DNA from: Bacillota bacterium
Lineage (GTDB): Bacteria; Bacillota; Sulfobacillia; Sulfobacillales; Sulfobacillaceae
Direction of reading: 5' to 3'
NCBI GenBank assembly: GCA_021797825.1
Contig: JAJZZA010000004.1
Span: 1 to 64,000, forward strand
Length of the DNA: 64,000 bases
Position numbers and translations under genes: made by a program. Below are positions 1-9,423 of the stretch, piece after piece; position 1 is the first letter of the stretch; every line of letters begins with the position of its first letter. The notes beneath the pieces were generated by a model, which made no database searches, had not been told where the DNA came from, and saw only the letters and a program-made list of their open reading frames with translations.

Positions 1-65
1 ACATGTTTATAGAATACTACATTGTTCTATAATCCACAAGGGCTGGGCCCTCTCGGGCCACGGGC

Positions 66-105
66 TTATATCCCCAGGCCTAAAGGCCGGGGCTTTACGC
101 CCGAT
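66..105 (+). mobile_element. IS200/IS605-type end hairpin (relic)
   Basis: A hairpin at 72-92 pairs CCCC and GGCC with GGCC and GGGG around a TAAA loop, with one bulged A, and is followed by CTTTACGC. Right ends of IS200/IS605 (tnpB-type) elements commonly look like this. No tnpA or tnpB is present beside it, so it is a remnant, or the element lies left of the window. A plain terminator is the alternative reading. Confidence 0.45.
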
Positions 106-113
106 TTGGTAAT

Positions 114-386
114 GTGATGGCCGAGGCGGCACGCCTGGCGATGACCTGGCTCGGGTTGCCGACGTATCCCCCCCACCGCAACCTCATCACACGGCCCGAG
201 AAGTGTGTGCAGGCAGACGAGCTATACAGCGACTACGGGTGGTGTCTCCCTGGGCGGTATGATCCGACGTGTGGGCCGTTCAAACAGGCGGTCAGCGATT
301 GTTTGGCCGATACCAGCTACCGCCATCAAGCCCAGCTCAACACCCTACTGACACGCAAATTCCCCGTCTTCAAGTCGGCTGCCTAA
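114..386 (+). pseudogene. IS630-family transposase, C-terminal remnant
   Basis: The 90-codon frame keeps the shape of an IS630 transposase C-terminus: LPTYPPHRNLI matches the usual LPPYSPxLNLIE stretch just before the last catalytic Glu, and the end FKQAVSDCLA...LNTLLTRKFPVFK matches the family tail. The catalytic Glu position reads ITRPEK rather than IERxWK, and everything upstream is missing, so this is a decayed fragment. It is followed directly by a sequence repeated at 56.3 kb, presumably the element's 3' end. Confidence 0.6.
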
Positions 387-419
387 ATCATCAATTGTGA
401 GACGCGCGGAGTATAGCGC
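365..419 (+). repeat. Direct repeat copy A (IS630-type 3' end)
   Basis: About 50 bases running from GTCTTCAAGTCGGCT to GAGTATAGCGC recur almost unchanged at 56274-56324 in the same orientation. The copies differ by a G/C change and three extra bases here. In this copy the repeat covers the last codons of the transposase remnant and the bases after its stop, consistent with the terminal part of an IS630-type element. Confidence 0.75.
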
Positions 420-763
420 GACAATCTCTGCATCAAGCCAATTCACATGGTACGGGCTGGATGATGCTACAATGTGCGCGAAAAAGTCCATCCAGACCGG
501 ACAACAACACCTTGCCTGCGGCTCACCGGTCGTGACTTCAATATTCGGCGCAGTTGCAACCATCTCAGTGAGTCCGCTGACTCTATCCCGGTCGCCCAAT
601 ATCTGACGCGAGGCCTTGTCGCCAGCAGCCGTCTGGTCTCAGGCCGCAAAGCCATCTCGCAACACACCGCCGATTCTTCGGAACGGCCAGAGTCTTGGCT
701 AACGAAACCACCCACTCGATCCGGGACGCCGCGCCGCCCGCACGGCAGCGGTGCCGCCTTCGG
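420..763. other. No gene seen
   Basis: The stretch lies downstream of pyrE and beside transposon debris. Reading frames here show no recognisable domain and no convincing start. I see no clear T-tailed terminator for the pyr operon. Confidence 0.5.
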
Positions 764-1336
764 CTATTGCGGGGAATGCTGCCACGGAATCCCTTTAACG
801 CACAGCGGACACTCTTCCGGGTTCCAAGCCGGGTCCTTCGCCACCCGCAGAACCGGCACAAACCCCATCGCTCCCCACCCGACCAGGCCCCCGCTGCGAT
901 CAACCAGCGTTCCCACCGCGCGGACCTCCCCCCCGGCCTCAATGACCGCCTGCACGGTTTGAGCCGCCGAATCGCCGGCGGTCACCGCGTCTGTCACCAC
1001 CACCACCGGCTCACCCCGATCAAGCCGAAAGCCCCGGCGCAACCGCATCGATCCATCGTCTCCCGGTTCCGCGAACAGAATCCGGCTGTTGGGCCACTGC
1101 CGGGCTACGGCATAGCCCGGCAGCATGCCACCCACCGCCGGTCCCACCACCGTCCGGGCCCCATAGCGGACCAGCCCGTCGGCCAACAGACGCGCCCAGG
1201 CTTCTAGACGCTGGGGGTGTTCTGTCAAACGCGTCAGCAAAAACACCCGGTCGCTGTGAAGTCCCGTGGTCAGTCGAAAATGTCCGGTCAAATAGGCCCC
1301 GATCTCCCGCAAGTCGTCAAGCGTTCCGGCCGCCAT
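764..1336 (-). CDS. pyrE: Orotate phosphoribosyltransferase
   Basis: Joins orotate to PRPP to give OMP, the fifth step of UMP synthesis, in the cytoplasm. The 190-residue protein has the TGLHSDRVF segment near residue 25 and the PRPP loop at about 111-123. That loop reads VVVVTDAVTAGDS, with Thr-Asp where most family members have two acidic residues. The tail ECPLCVKGIP is typical of this subfamily. It is the last gene of the pyr operon; its start lies 20 bases inside pyrF and an AAGGAG box precedes the ATG. Assignment is firm from sequence and context; the loop substitution is the only oddity. Confidence 0.93.
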   Translation of the reverse strand: MAAGTLDDLREIGAYLTGHFRLTTGLHSDRVFLLTRLTEHPQRLEAWARLLADGLVRYGARTVVGPAVGGMLPGYAVARQWPNSRILFAEPGDDGSMRLRRGFRLDRGEPVVVVTDAVTAGDSAAQTVQAVIEAGGEVRAVGTLVDRSGGLVGWGAMGFVPVLRVAKDPAWNPEECPLCVKGIPWQHSPQ

Positions 1337-2036
1337 ATATGCTATCTCCTTCTTCCCAGAGGGCCCAGAGTTGTTGATAGGCCGCTCGGCGGTTCGGCGC
1401 GGCGGTCACGGCCCGCCCCACCACCAAGTCGGTCGTGCCCCGGCGCCGAGCTTCGCCGGGAGCGATCACGCGCGCCTGATCATTCGGCGGCGCCGCCCCA
1501 AACCGAATGCCCGGAACCACCCGGCGCGAACCCGGCCAGGTGCCCGCCACCGCCCCCACCTCTTCTCCGCTGACCACCACCCCATCAAGTCCGGCAGATT
1601 CCGCCAAGCGGGTCAGCCGCCCCACCACCGTCGGCAATGGCTCAAAGAGGCCCACCGTCCGCAACGTGTCAGGGTCGGCGCTGGTCAGCACCGTCACCCC
1701 GATCAGACGCGTGCTCCGCGCCGCCTCGCGGGCCGCGGACAGCATCGCGGCTCCGCCCGAGACATGGATGGTCAAGAGTTCCACCCCGAGCGCGTCGACC
1801 GCCCGCACCGCTTCTCCGACGGTATGGGGAATATCATAGAGTTTAAGATCCAGGAAAATGCGCTGGCCATCCCCAATCCACCTGCGCACGATGTCGGGTC
1901 CCAGGCGAAAAAAGAGCTGCATCCCCACTTTGAAATCGTGATGCCCCGGCAGATCGGCCATAATGGCCTCGGCCGCGGCCCGGCTATCCACATCCAATGC
2001 CAGCCAGATCCGGCCCGAACCCGTCATGTCGCTCAT
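1317..2036 (-). CDS. pyrF: Orotidine 5'-phosphate decarboxylase
   Basis: Decarboxylates OMP to UMP, the final step of the pathway. The 239-residue TIM barrel shows LALDVDS at the N-terminus, the catalytic DLKLYDIPHT block at 63-72 with the Asp-Lys-Asp triad, and the phosphate-binding VVGRAVT near the C-terminus. Length fits the bacterial single-domain family. The ATG overlaps the pyrD stop in an ATGA junction and a CAGGAG site precedes it, so the two are probably translationally coupled. Confidence 0.95.
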   Translation of the reverse strand: MSDMTGSGRIWLALDVDSRAAAEAIMADLPGHHDFKVGMQLFFRLGPDIVRRWIGDGQRIFLDLKLYDIPHTVGEAVRAVDALGVELLTIHVSGGAAMLSAAREAARSTRLIGVTVLTSADPDTLRTVGLFEPLPTVVGRLTRLAESAGLDGVVVSGEEVGAVAGTWPGSRRVVPGIRFGAAPPNDQARVIAPGEARRRGTTDLVVGRAVTAAPNRRAAYQQLWALWEEGDSIYGGRNA

Positions 2037-2968
2037 CGTCCTGACTCCTGGCGCCGGGTTGGCAAGGCCACGCCCACGATTTCCGGCAGCGATGAAAAAC
2101 CATGAACGGCCAGCGCCGCCGGCAGGCCATCGATGATCGCGAGCATCCGGTTGGGATGTTGGAACGTGATGGTACCCACCATCACCGCCGAGGCCCCCGC
2201 CATCAAAAAATCCAGCACATCCTCCACCTGGGCGATTCCGCCCATGCCGATGACCGGAACCGCAACCGCCTGCGCAACCTCGTACACCACCCGCAGGGCT
2301 ACCGGTTTGACCGCCGGCCCGGAAAGGCCGCCGGTCACCCCGCCCAAGGCGGGACGGCGGTTATGGCGGTCAATCGCCAGCCCGACCAGCGTGTTAATAG
2401 CGGAAATCATATCGGCCCCCGCCGCCACCGCCGCTTCAGCGATGCGGGCCGGGCTTTCAATATTGGGGGACAGCTTCACCATAACCGGACGATCGGTGAC
2501 CGCGCGCACAGCCTGCGTGACCGCATAGGCCTGGTCCGGATCGTGGCCAAAGCTCATACCGCCGGCTTTAATGTTCGGACAGGAAATATTGATTTCCAAG
2601 GCGTCCACCCCGGGCTCGCGCTCCAACCGCGCCGCCACCCGCTGGTACTCCTCGACCGTGTGGCCAATCACGTTGACAATCACGCGCGTGCCGCTCTCGC
2701 GGAGAAACGGCAGGTCTTGGGCGATAAAAGTCTCGATGCCCGGATTTTGCAAGCCAATCGAATTCAACAGACCCCCCGGGGTCTCCCACACCCGGGGAGG
2801 CGGGTTCCCCGGCCACGGGTCGGGCGAGACCCCTTTTGCGCTGACCCCGCCCAGTCGGCCAATGTCCACATAGGCGCCATATTCGGGCCCAAAGCCAAAC
2901 GTGCCGGAAGCCGCCATCACCGGGTTGGCCAGGGTCAGTCCCCGGGGCAGCCGGACGGTCATATCCAT
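2033..2968 (-). CDS. pyrD: Dihydroorotate dehydrogenase, class 1B catalytic subunit
   Basis: Oxidises dihydroorotate to orotate; class 1B enzymes pass the electrons through PyrK to NAD+. The open frame runs much further upstream, but the ATG at 2968 (MDMTVRL) has a GGAGGAG box and gives 311 residues, the family length; the longer form would overlap pyrK. ASGTFGFG at the N-terminus, NISCPN with the class 1 catalytic Cys, and the FMN phosphate site GMGGI...GASAVMVGT are visible. It lies 47 bases after pyrK, as expected for the two-subunit enzyme. Confidence 0.94.
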   Translation of the reverse strand: MDMTVRLPRGLTLANPVMAASGTFGFGPEYGAYVDIGRLGGVSAKGVSPDPWPGNPPPRVWETPGGLLNSIGLQNPGIETFIAQDLPFLRESGTRVIVNVIGHTVEEYQRVAARLEREPGVDALEINISCPNIKAGGMSFGHDPDQAYAVTQAVRAVTDRPVMVKLSPNIESPARIAEAAVAAGADMISAINTLVGLAIDRHNRRPALGGVTGGLSGPAVKPVALRVVYEVAQAVAVPVIGMGGIAQVEDVLDFLMAGASAVMVGTITFQHPNRMLAIIDGLPAALAVHGFSSLPEIVGVALPTRRQESGR

Positions 2969-3015
2969 CGCGCTCTCTCCTCCCAGCCCACGCATCTTGT
3001 CCCCGGCGGTCGCTA

Positions 3016-3777
3016 TCACCAGGCCAACCGTTCGGCCGCAAACACCGGCCCCTCGCTGCAAACCCGGGCATAGCGCGGACCCGACGGGCCGTGAACCGGC
3101 ACCACGCACGCCAAGCAGGCGCCAATCCCGCATCCCATCCGCTGTTCCAGGGCCAAAAAGGCCCGGTGGCCGCGCGTCGCCGCCGCGATCCCGGCCAACA
3201 TCGGCGTCGGGCCGCAGGCATAGACTTGTCCGTCGGGATGCGCGCGCAACCAACGCTTAAAGGGGCCCAGCACGGTTCCCGCCTCGCCGCGGCTGCCGTC
3301 GTCGGTGGTGAGCGTCAGGGCCGTGCCGCGCTCGGCAAAGTCTTCAACCATCACCAGGCCGGCGGCGGTGCGGGCTCCCAAAATCGCGGAGGCCGCCACC
3401 TGCCCGCCCCAGCGTTGCACCGCCGCAAACAGGGGGGGAATCCCCACCCCTCCCCCCACCACGCACCACGCCCGTCCCGGTTCGGGAACCGGAAATCCGT
3501 GCCCTAAAGGTCCCAGCACGTTCACGGTTTGCCCGGCCGCCACCCCCGCCAGCCAGGCGGTGCCCGCTCCCACCACTTGGAACAGGATGGCGGCGGTGGC
3601 CGTGGCCGCCGAAATGCGCGAAAACGAAATCGGGCGGCGGAGCGTGCCCGGGGTCAGCACGTGGACAAACTGCCCGGGTACGGCCTGCGCCAGTTCGGGG
3701 CTCTCTAATACCAGCTCGACGTAACCGGAGCCGGGCACGCGCACGGCTTGCACCACCACATCGTACTCTCCCGCCAT
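3016..3777 (-). CDS. pyrK: Dihydroorotate dehydrogenase electron-transfer subunit
   Basis: FAD and [2Fe-2S] subunit that carries electrons from PyrD to NAD+. The start at 3777 (MAGEYDV) has GGGAGGA upstream; a longer frame starting at 3828 would overlap carB. Visible sites are RRPISFSRI for FAD, GGGVGIPPL for the nucleotide, CGPTPML, and a C-terminal cluster of four Cys (GCGIGACLACVV then ARVCSEGP) that ligates the iron-sulphur centre. 253 residues, normal for the family. It sits between carB and pyrD. Confidence 0.94.
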   Translation of the reverse strand: MAGEYDVVVQAVRVPGSGYVELVLESPELAQAVPGQFVHVLTPGTLRRPISFSRISAATATAAILFQVVGAGTAWLAGVAAGQTVNVLGPLGHGFPVPEPGRAWCVVGGGVGIPPLFAAVQRWGGQVAASAILGARTAAGLVMVEDFAERGTALTLTTDDGSRGEAGTVLGPFKRWLRAHPDGQVYACGPTPMLAGIAAATRGHRAFLALEQRMGCGIGACLACVVPVHGPSGPRYARVCSEGPVFAAERLAW

Positions 3778-3796
3778 AATTCCTCCCGCCCCCCGG

Positions 3797-6700
3797 TTAG
3801 CGGATTTGTCCCACCTGCAGCCATTCATTCAGGGAACGGATCCCCACACTCTGCTGACTGCGGCCTCTTAGCGCAAGCAGCGCGGCGCGGACCGTGTCCA
3901 GCGAGGTCAGGCACAGGATCCCCCGCTCCACCGTGGCCCGGCGGATGAGAAACCCCTCGCTTTCGCGACGGCCGCCGGCGGTAATCGTATTAATCACCAA
4001 ATCAAACTGCCCTTGCCGGATCAGGTCCACCAAGTGCGGCCGCTTCTCTCCCAAACGGTAGACCGGGGTTGCCGGCACCCCGACCCGCGACAGCATGGCC
4101 AACGTCCCGGTGGTGGCAAACAAGGCATATCCCAGGTCCGCCAATTCAGTCAGCATCGGTAACGCTTCCGCCTTGTCCTGATCGGCAATCGTCACCAGAA
4201 TCCGGCCTTTCGCGGGCAACCGGAAACCCGCGGCCGTCAATGCCTTGTAAAGGGCTCCGGCCAAGTCGCGGTCGATGCCCATCACCTCGCCGGTCGATTT
4301 CATTTCCGGTCCCAGCACCGCATCCACCTGCACCAGTTTGGAAAACGAGAAGACCGGCATCTTCACCGCATAATAAGCGGGCGGCGGAATCAAGCCGCGG
4401 CCCCAGCGGCGGTCCAGCGGGTCGCCCAAGGCGGCGGCGACGGCCAAATCCACCAGCGGCAGGCCGGTGGCTTTAATCAAAAAGGGCACGGTGCGGCTTG
4501 ACCGCGGATTGGCCTCAATAATGTAAACCTCCGTCCCCACGACCACGAACTGAACATTTAAAAATCCCTTAACCCCCAGCGCGCGGCACAGCGTGGTGGT
4601 CATGGTGACGACCTGATCCACCACCGCTTGCGACGCCCGCACCGGCGGCAGCAGCGCCAGCGAGTCCCCGGAATGCACGCCGGCCCGTTCGACGTGTTCC
4701 ATCACGGCGGGAATCAGCACGTCCTGCCCGTCGCTCACCGCATCCACCTCAATCTCCAGTCCCGACAGGTAGCGGTCGACCAAGAGCGGCTGATTCACGC
4801 CAATTTCATCGGTGTGATCCAGATAAGCCGTCAGCGCCTCGCTGTCCTCCACGATCTCCATGGCGCGGCCGCCCAGCACGTACGACGGCCGCACCAGCAC
4901 GGGATAACCGATCCGTTCAGCCGCCGTCAGGGCTTCTTCGCGGGTGGTGGCGGTCATCCCCGGAGGGCGCTTTAAGTGGTGGGTTTGCAGCACCTCATCA
5001 AACAACCGCCGATCTTCGGCCGCTCTCAGACCGGCCAGCGAGGTGCCGATAATCGGCACGCCGCGGCGTTGCAAGCCTTCCGCCAGGTTAATGGCCGTCT
5101 GCCCGCCAAATTGCACCAGCACCCCCAGCGGTTTCTCCAAATCGATGACGTTCATCACGTCTTCTAACGTCAGCGGCTCGAAGTAGAGGCGGTCCGAGGC
5201 GTTGTAGTCGGTCGACACGGTCTCCGGGTTATTGTTGATCATGATGGCTTTTAAGCCCCGCTGGCGGAGCGCGTTGAGCGCATAGACACTGGCCGCGTCA
5301 AATTCAATGCCCTGCCCGATGCGAATCGGGCCCGAACCCAACACCAGCACCTTGTCCCCCACCAGCGGTTCGGCCTCGTTGGCCTGATCGTAACTGGAAT
5401 AGTAGTACGGGGTGACCGCCGGAAACTCGGCCGCACTGGTGTCGACCATCTTGTATCCCGGGCGGATGCCTTGCGCATACCGCTCGGCGCGTACCGAATC
5501 TTCGGCAACGCCGGCGATCTCGGCGATCCGGCGGTCGGTAAACCCCGCCTTCTTCAGTTCTAAAAGACGGCTGGCCCACGATTGCGGCTGGGTCCGCAGT
5601 TCGCTTTCCAGGCGCACCAGCACCTCCATCTCCCATAAGAACCACCGATCGATTGCAGTCCGTTCGGCCAAGATATCGACCGAAACCCCGCGTCGCATCG
5701 CCTCCGCCAGATAAAACACCCGCACATCGGTGGGTTCGGTGGCCCTAAGCATCACCACCTCGTCGGATTGGTCTTGCTCCGCCCCTCCTAAGAGACCCCC
5801 GCGCTTTATTTCCAGCGAACGCACGGCCTTTTGCAACGCCGCCTGAAAAGTCCGGTCAATCGCCATGACTTCTCCGGTGGCTTTCATTTGCGTGCCCAGA
5901 TGCCGGTCGGCGGCCGGAAACTTGTCAAACGGCCAGCGGGGAATTTTGACGACCACATAGTCCAGCGCCGGTTCAAACGCGGCTTGGGTGCTCTGGGTCA
6001 CCGGGTTGGGAATCTCGGGCAAAGTCAGGCCAATGCCGATCTTGGCCACGATGCGCGCAATCGGATAACCCGTAGCCTTGGAGGCCAAGGCGCTGGAGCG
6101 CGAGACCCGCGGATTGACCTCAATCACCCGGTAGCGGCCATCAGGATGGAGCGCGAACTGAACGTTGCAGCCGCCTTGCACCCCCAACCGGCTGACGATG
6201 TCGATGGCCGCGGTGCGCAGCCGGTGATATTCTTTGTCGGTCAAGGTTTGGCTGGGCGCCACCACGATGGAGTCCCCGGTATGCACCCCCACCGGATCAA
6301 AATTTTCCATGTTGCAGACAATGATGATATTGGCCGCGTGATCCCGGATCACCTCGTATTCCACTTCTTTCCATCCGGCAATCGACTCCTCGACCAATAC
6401 CTGGTGGATGGGGCTAAGCGCCAAACCGTGCGGCAGACGCTCTTGCATTTCGTCGGGTCCATGGGCGAATCCGCCCCCGCTGCCGCCCAGCGTGTAGGCT
6501 GGCCGCAACACCACCGGATAGCCCAATTCGTCGGCAAACGCCACCCCGTCCTGCACGGTGGTGACAGTCCGGCTGCGCGGGATGGGTTGCCCAATGTCGA
6601 GCATCAACTGGCGAAAGGCTTCGCGATCCTCGGCAAGCTCAATGGTGGGCAACGACGTCCCCAGCAGTTCAATGCCGAGGTCGGTCAACACCCCGGAGCG

Positions 6701-7009
6701 CGCCAACTCCGATGCCAGATTGAGCCCCACCTGGCCGCCCAGTGTAGCCAAAATCCCGTCGGGACGCTCCTTGCCCAACACGTAGGCTAGAAACGACACC
6801 GTCAGCGGCTCAATGTAGACCACATCCGCTACCGACAAATCGGTCATGATGGTGGCCGGGTTGGAATTGACCAGCACCACCTCGATGCCTTCCTCCTGCA
6901 AAGCCCGGCAAGCCTGGCTCCCGGCATAATCAAACTCAGCCGCTTGTCCGATTACGATAGGGCCGGAGCCAATGACCAGCACTTTTTTTAGGTCGCGTCG
7001 TTTAGGCAT
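3797..7009 (-). CDS. carB: Carbamoyl-phosphate synthase, large subunit
   Basis: Makes carbamoyl phosphate from bicarbonate, ammonia supplied by CarA, and two ATP. The 1070-residue protein has the two homologous ATP-grasp halves: the first starts at KKVLVIGSGPIVIGQAAEFDYAG, summarised here as the GSGPIVIGQ motif, and the second at VLVLGSGPIRIGQGIEFDAA near residue 550. The C-terminal 140 residues are the regulatory MGS-like domain (ILVTIADQDK, ATTGT, VINT). It overlaps the carA stop by 8 bases. Whether this is the only carAB pair in the genome cannot be told from the window, but its place in the pyr operon ties it to pyrimidines. Confidence 0.96.
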   Translation of the reverse strand: MPKRRDLKKVLVIGSGPIVIGQAAEFDYAGSQACRALQEEGIEVVLVNSNPATIMTDLSVADVVYIEPLTVSFLAYVLGKERPDGILATLGGQVGLNLASELARSGVLTDLGIELLGTSLPTIELAEDREAFRQLMLDIGQPIPRSRTVTTVQDGVAFADELGYPVVLRPAYTLGGSGGGFAHGPDEMQERLPHGLALSPIHQVLVEESIAGWKEVEYEVIRDHAANIIIVCNMENFDPVGVHTGDSIVVAPSQTLTDKEYHRLRTAAIDIVSRLGVQGGCNVQFALHPDGRYRVIEVNPRVSRSSALASKATGYPIARIVAKIGIGLTLPEIPNPVTQSTQAAFEPALDYVVVKIPRWPFDKFPAADRHLGTQMKATGEVMAIDRTFQAALQKAVRSLEIKRGGLLGGAEQDQSDEVVMLRATEPTDVRVFYLAEAMRRGVSVDILAERTAIDRWFLWEMEVLVRLESELRTQPQSWASRLLELKKAGFTDRRIAEIAGVAEDSVRAERYAQGIRPGYKMVDTSAAEFPAVTPYYYSSYDQANEAEPLVGDKVLVLGSGPIRIGQGIEFDAASVYALNALRQRGLKAIMINNNPETVSTDYNASDRLYFEPLTLEDVMNVIDLEKPLGVLVQFGGQTAINLAEGLQRRGVPIIGTSLAGLRAAEDRRLFDEVLQTHHLKRPPGMTATTREEALTAAERIGYPVLVRPSYVLGGRAMEIVEDSEALTAYLDHTDEIGVNQPLLVDRYLSGLEIEVDAVSDGQDVLIPAVMEHVERAGVHSGDSLALLPPVRASQAVVDQVVTMTTTLCRALGVKGFLNVQFVVVGTEVYIIEANPRSSRTVPFLIKATGLPLVDLAVAAALGDPLDRRWGRGLIPPPAYYAVKMPVFSFSKLVQVDAVLGPEMKSTGEVMGIDRDLAGALYKALTAAGFRLPAKGRILVTIADQDKAEALPMLTELADLGYALFATTGTLAMLSRVGVPATPVYRLGEKRPHLVDLIRQGQFDLVINTITAGGRRESEGFLIRRATVERGILCLTSLDTVRAALLALRGRSQQSVGIRSLNEWLQVGQIR

Positions 7010-8105
7010 TCCCGCCGTCCTTTCGTGCCTGGACCAGGGTCATAAATTCATCGAACAAATAGAGGGAGTCGCTGGGTCCCGGACCCGCTTCGGGATGGTG
7101 CTGCACAGTCAGCACCGGTCGGCTGCGATGTTTTAGCCCCTCCACCGTGCCATCGTGCAAATTGCTCAGGCGGATTTGGTAGCGGTCAGCCAACGTCGCC
7201 GCATCCACGGCGTAGCCGTGGTTTTGCGACGTAATGAGGACGCGGCCCCGTTCGTGATCCATCAGCGGGTGGTTAGCCCCGTGGTGGCCGAATTTCAAGG
7301 GATAGGTGCGGGCCCCCTCCGCCAGACCGATCAACTGATGGCCCAGGCAGATTCCCATCGTGGGGTAGTGATCCAGCACATGCCGCACCGCCGGCAGCAG
7401 TTCGGGGAAGCTTTCGGGGTTGCCGGGCCCATTGGAAAGAATCACCCCGTCGGGTGCCAGGGCATCGATGGCCTCGGCTCCGCTGGCCGCCGGAAGCACC
7501 GTGACGTGCGCTCCCCGCCGGGCTAGTTCCTCGACGATCGAGTTTTTCACCCCATAATCCATGACCACGATGTGGGGGCCCGCGCCCGGCAATTGAAACG
7601 GAGTGGGGGTCGACACCCGGTAGACGCTGTCCGACAAGTCGATGGCGGCCAGCGCCTCCTCGATCCGGGATGGCTCGGTGGCGACCGCGGTCAGCGCGGC
7701 ATGTTGGATGCCATGCGTCCGGATATAATGGGTCAGGGCCCGGGTATCCGGTCCCACCAACCCGACTTTGCCGTAACGGCGGAGATAGTGGTCGAGCGCT
7801 TGCGCTTCCCCCAACCGGGAAGGATGCTCCGCCAATTGGCGGATCACCAGCCCTTCGACCCACGGAAACAGGGATTCCGCGGCTTCGGCAAACGTTCCGT
7901 AATTGCCGATCAGCGGGTAGGTCAGCACAACGATTTGCCCGTAGTACGACGGGTCCGTCAAGATTTCTTGGTATCCCGTCATGGCGGTGTTAAAGACCAC
8001 CTCGCCCGCCGCCACCCGCCCCACTTCGCCAATTAGCGCGCCCTCGAAGCGGCTCCCGTCCTGAAAAAGCAGAACCCCTGTCGTCCCCTCCCGATTATTC
8101 CCCAT
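7002..8105 (-). CDS. carA: Carbamoyl-phosphate synthase, small subunit (glutaminase)
   Basis: Hydrolyses glutamine and channels ammonia to CarB. The N-terminal CPSase domain includes FNTAMTGYQEILTDPSY; the C-terminal class I amidotransferase has the nucleophile in GICLGHQ, followed by the NHGYAV block and the His-Glu pair in HHPEAGPGP. The start at 8105 is chosen because GGAGG lies just upstream; a start at 8126 is possible. 367 residues. It overlaps pyrC by 11 bases and carB by 8. Confidence 0.95.
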   Translation of the reverse strand: MGNNREGTTGVLLFQDGSRFEGALIGEVGRVAAGEVVFNTAMTGYQEILTDPSYYGQIVVLTYPLIGNYGTFAEAAESLFPWVEGLVIRQLAEHPSRLGEAQALDHYLRRYGKVGLVGPDTRALTHYIRTHGIQHAALTAVATEPSRIEEALAAIDLSDSVYRVSTPTPFQLPGAGPHIVVMDYGVKNSIVEELARRGAHVTVLPAASGAEAIDALAPDGVILSNGPGNPESFPELLPAVRHVLDHYPTMGICLGHQLIGLAEGARTYPLKFGHHGANHPLMDHERGRVLITSQNHGYAVDAATLADRYQIRLSNLHDGTVEGLKHRSRPVLTVQHHPEAGPGPSDSLYLFDEFMTLVQARKDGGNA

Positions 8106-9423
8106 CTGCCTCCAGCACCTCCCCATCCCGCATGGTCCACCGTCCGCGACACATCGTCGCCACCGCGCGCCCCGTCAGTTGCTCTCCCGCCATCGGGGTA
8201 TTGTGACCCTTGGAGTAAAATCGCGCCGGATCCACGGTCCAGCGCGCATTCGGATCAATTAACGTCAAGTCCGCCTCGGCACCGGTAAGCAATCCCGGAT
8301 AGTTCAGGCCCATAACCTGGTCCGGCCCTTTGCTCAGGCGGGCGAAAAGATCGACCGGGTTCATGCGGCCGCTATGCAACAGCACCGTCAACACGGTGCC
8401 CAGACTGGTCTCGAGTCCACTTATCCCGTATGGCGCCGCCGAATACGGCTGGGCCTTTTCATCGGCATGATGCGGCGCATGATCACTCGCGATAACCGGC
8501 ACCAAGCCGCTCACCACCGCCTCAATCAGCGCTTGCCGGATGGATTGGGGCCGAAGCGGCGGATTGACCTTGGTCACCGGGTTGTAATCCCACGCCTCCA
8601 CCGCTTCGTCCGTCAAGTAAAGATGGTGCGGCGTCACCTCGGCCGACACCGTAAGACCTGAACGTTTCGCATAAGCCAAGGCGGCCAGCGTGCCCAAAGA
8701 CGACACATGTGCCAGATGCAGGCGCCCGCCGGTCAGTCCCGCCAATTCCACGTCACGCCAGGCGATAAGCGCCTCGGCTTGCTCCGGAACGCCGGGCAAG
8801 CCCAGCCGCTGCGAGACGTCTCCCTCATGCATCACCGTCCCTTCGGCCAGCGCACGGTCTTCGGCGTGCTCGATGATGGGATGGCGCAGGCTCACCGAGT
8901 AGCTAAGCGCGGCCCGCATCAGGCGGGCGCTGGCCACCACCCGGCCGTCGTCGGAAAACCCCACCGCGCCGGCCTGTTCCAAGGTGTACAAATCGGCCAA
9001 ACGCTCACCTTGGAGTCCGTGCGTAATCGTGCCGATGGGGAAGATCCGCACCAACCCGATGGCGTCGCCGCGATGGCGCTGCCACTCGACCAAGCTGGGT
9101 ATATCCACCGGCGGGTCGGTGTTGCCCATGGGCGCCACGATCGTAAACCCGCCGGCCGCGGCCGCCTGACTGCCCGACACCAAATCCTCTTTCCACTCTT
9201 GCCCTGGCGAGCGCAAGTGCACATGCATATCGGTAAGCCGCGGCACCAGCCAGAGCCCGTGGGCATCCACCACCCGCACCGGCCGCGACCCGTCCCTGAC
9301 GTCGTCGCGCGACACGATGCGGCCGCCGGCGACATGCAATTCATCGTCCTTCACATCAATCCCCCGGAACGGGTCGATAATCCGCGCTCCCCGGATTCGA
9401 ATCACGTCATCGCGGTTCGTCAT
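8095..9423 (-). CDS. pyrC: Dihydroorotase (type I)
   Basis: Cyclises carbamoyl-aspartate to dihydroorotate. An amidohydrolase with the metal site [16 protein letters not shown], a second metal-binding region around HAED, and [11 protein letters not shown] with the catalytic Asp. 442 residues, matching Gram-positive type I enzymes. The start at 9423 has GGGAGG upstream; the frame extends to 9474 but would run deep into pyrB. The C-terminal barrel ends with the usual [11 protein letters not shown] segment. Confidence 0.94.
   Translation of the reverse strand: MTNRDDVIRIRGARIIDPFRGIDVKDDELHVAGGRIVSRDDVRDGSRPVRVVDAHGLWLVPRLTDMHVHLRSPGQEWKEDLVSGSQAAAAGGFTIVAPMGNTDPPVDIPSLVEWQRHRGDAIGLVRIFPIGTITHGLQGERLADLYTLEQAGAVGFSDDGRVVASARLMRAALSYSVSLRHPIIEHAEDRALAEGTVMHEGDVSQRLGLPGVPEQAEALIAWRDVELAGLTGGRLHLAHVSSLGTLAALAYAKRSGLTVSAEVTPHHLYLTDEAVEAWDYNPVTKVNPPLRPQSIRQALIEAVVSGLVPVIASDHAPHHADEKAQPYSAAPYGISGLETSLGTVLTVLLHSGRMNPVDLFARLSKGPDQVMGLNYPGLLTGAEADLTLIDPNARWTVDPARFYSKGHNTPMAGEQLTGRAVATMCRGRWTMRDGEVLEADGE

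Noticed and set aside
5831-6790. A 319-codon plus-strand frame opposite carB
   Set aside because: It is the antisense shadow of a strongly conserved enzyme; GC-rich coding DNA opens such frames. Same for 1371-2105, 2102-3073, 8707-9729, 9317-10444 and 17879-18850.
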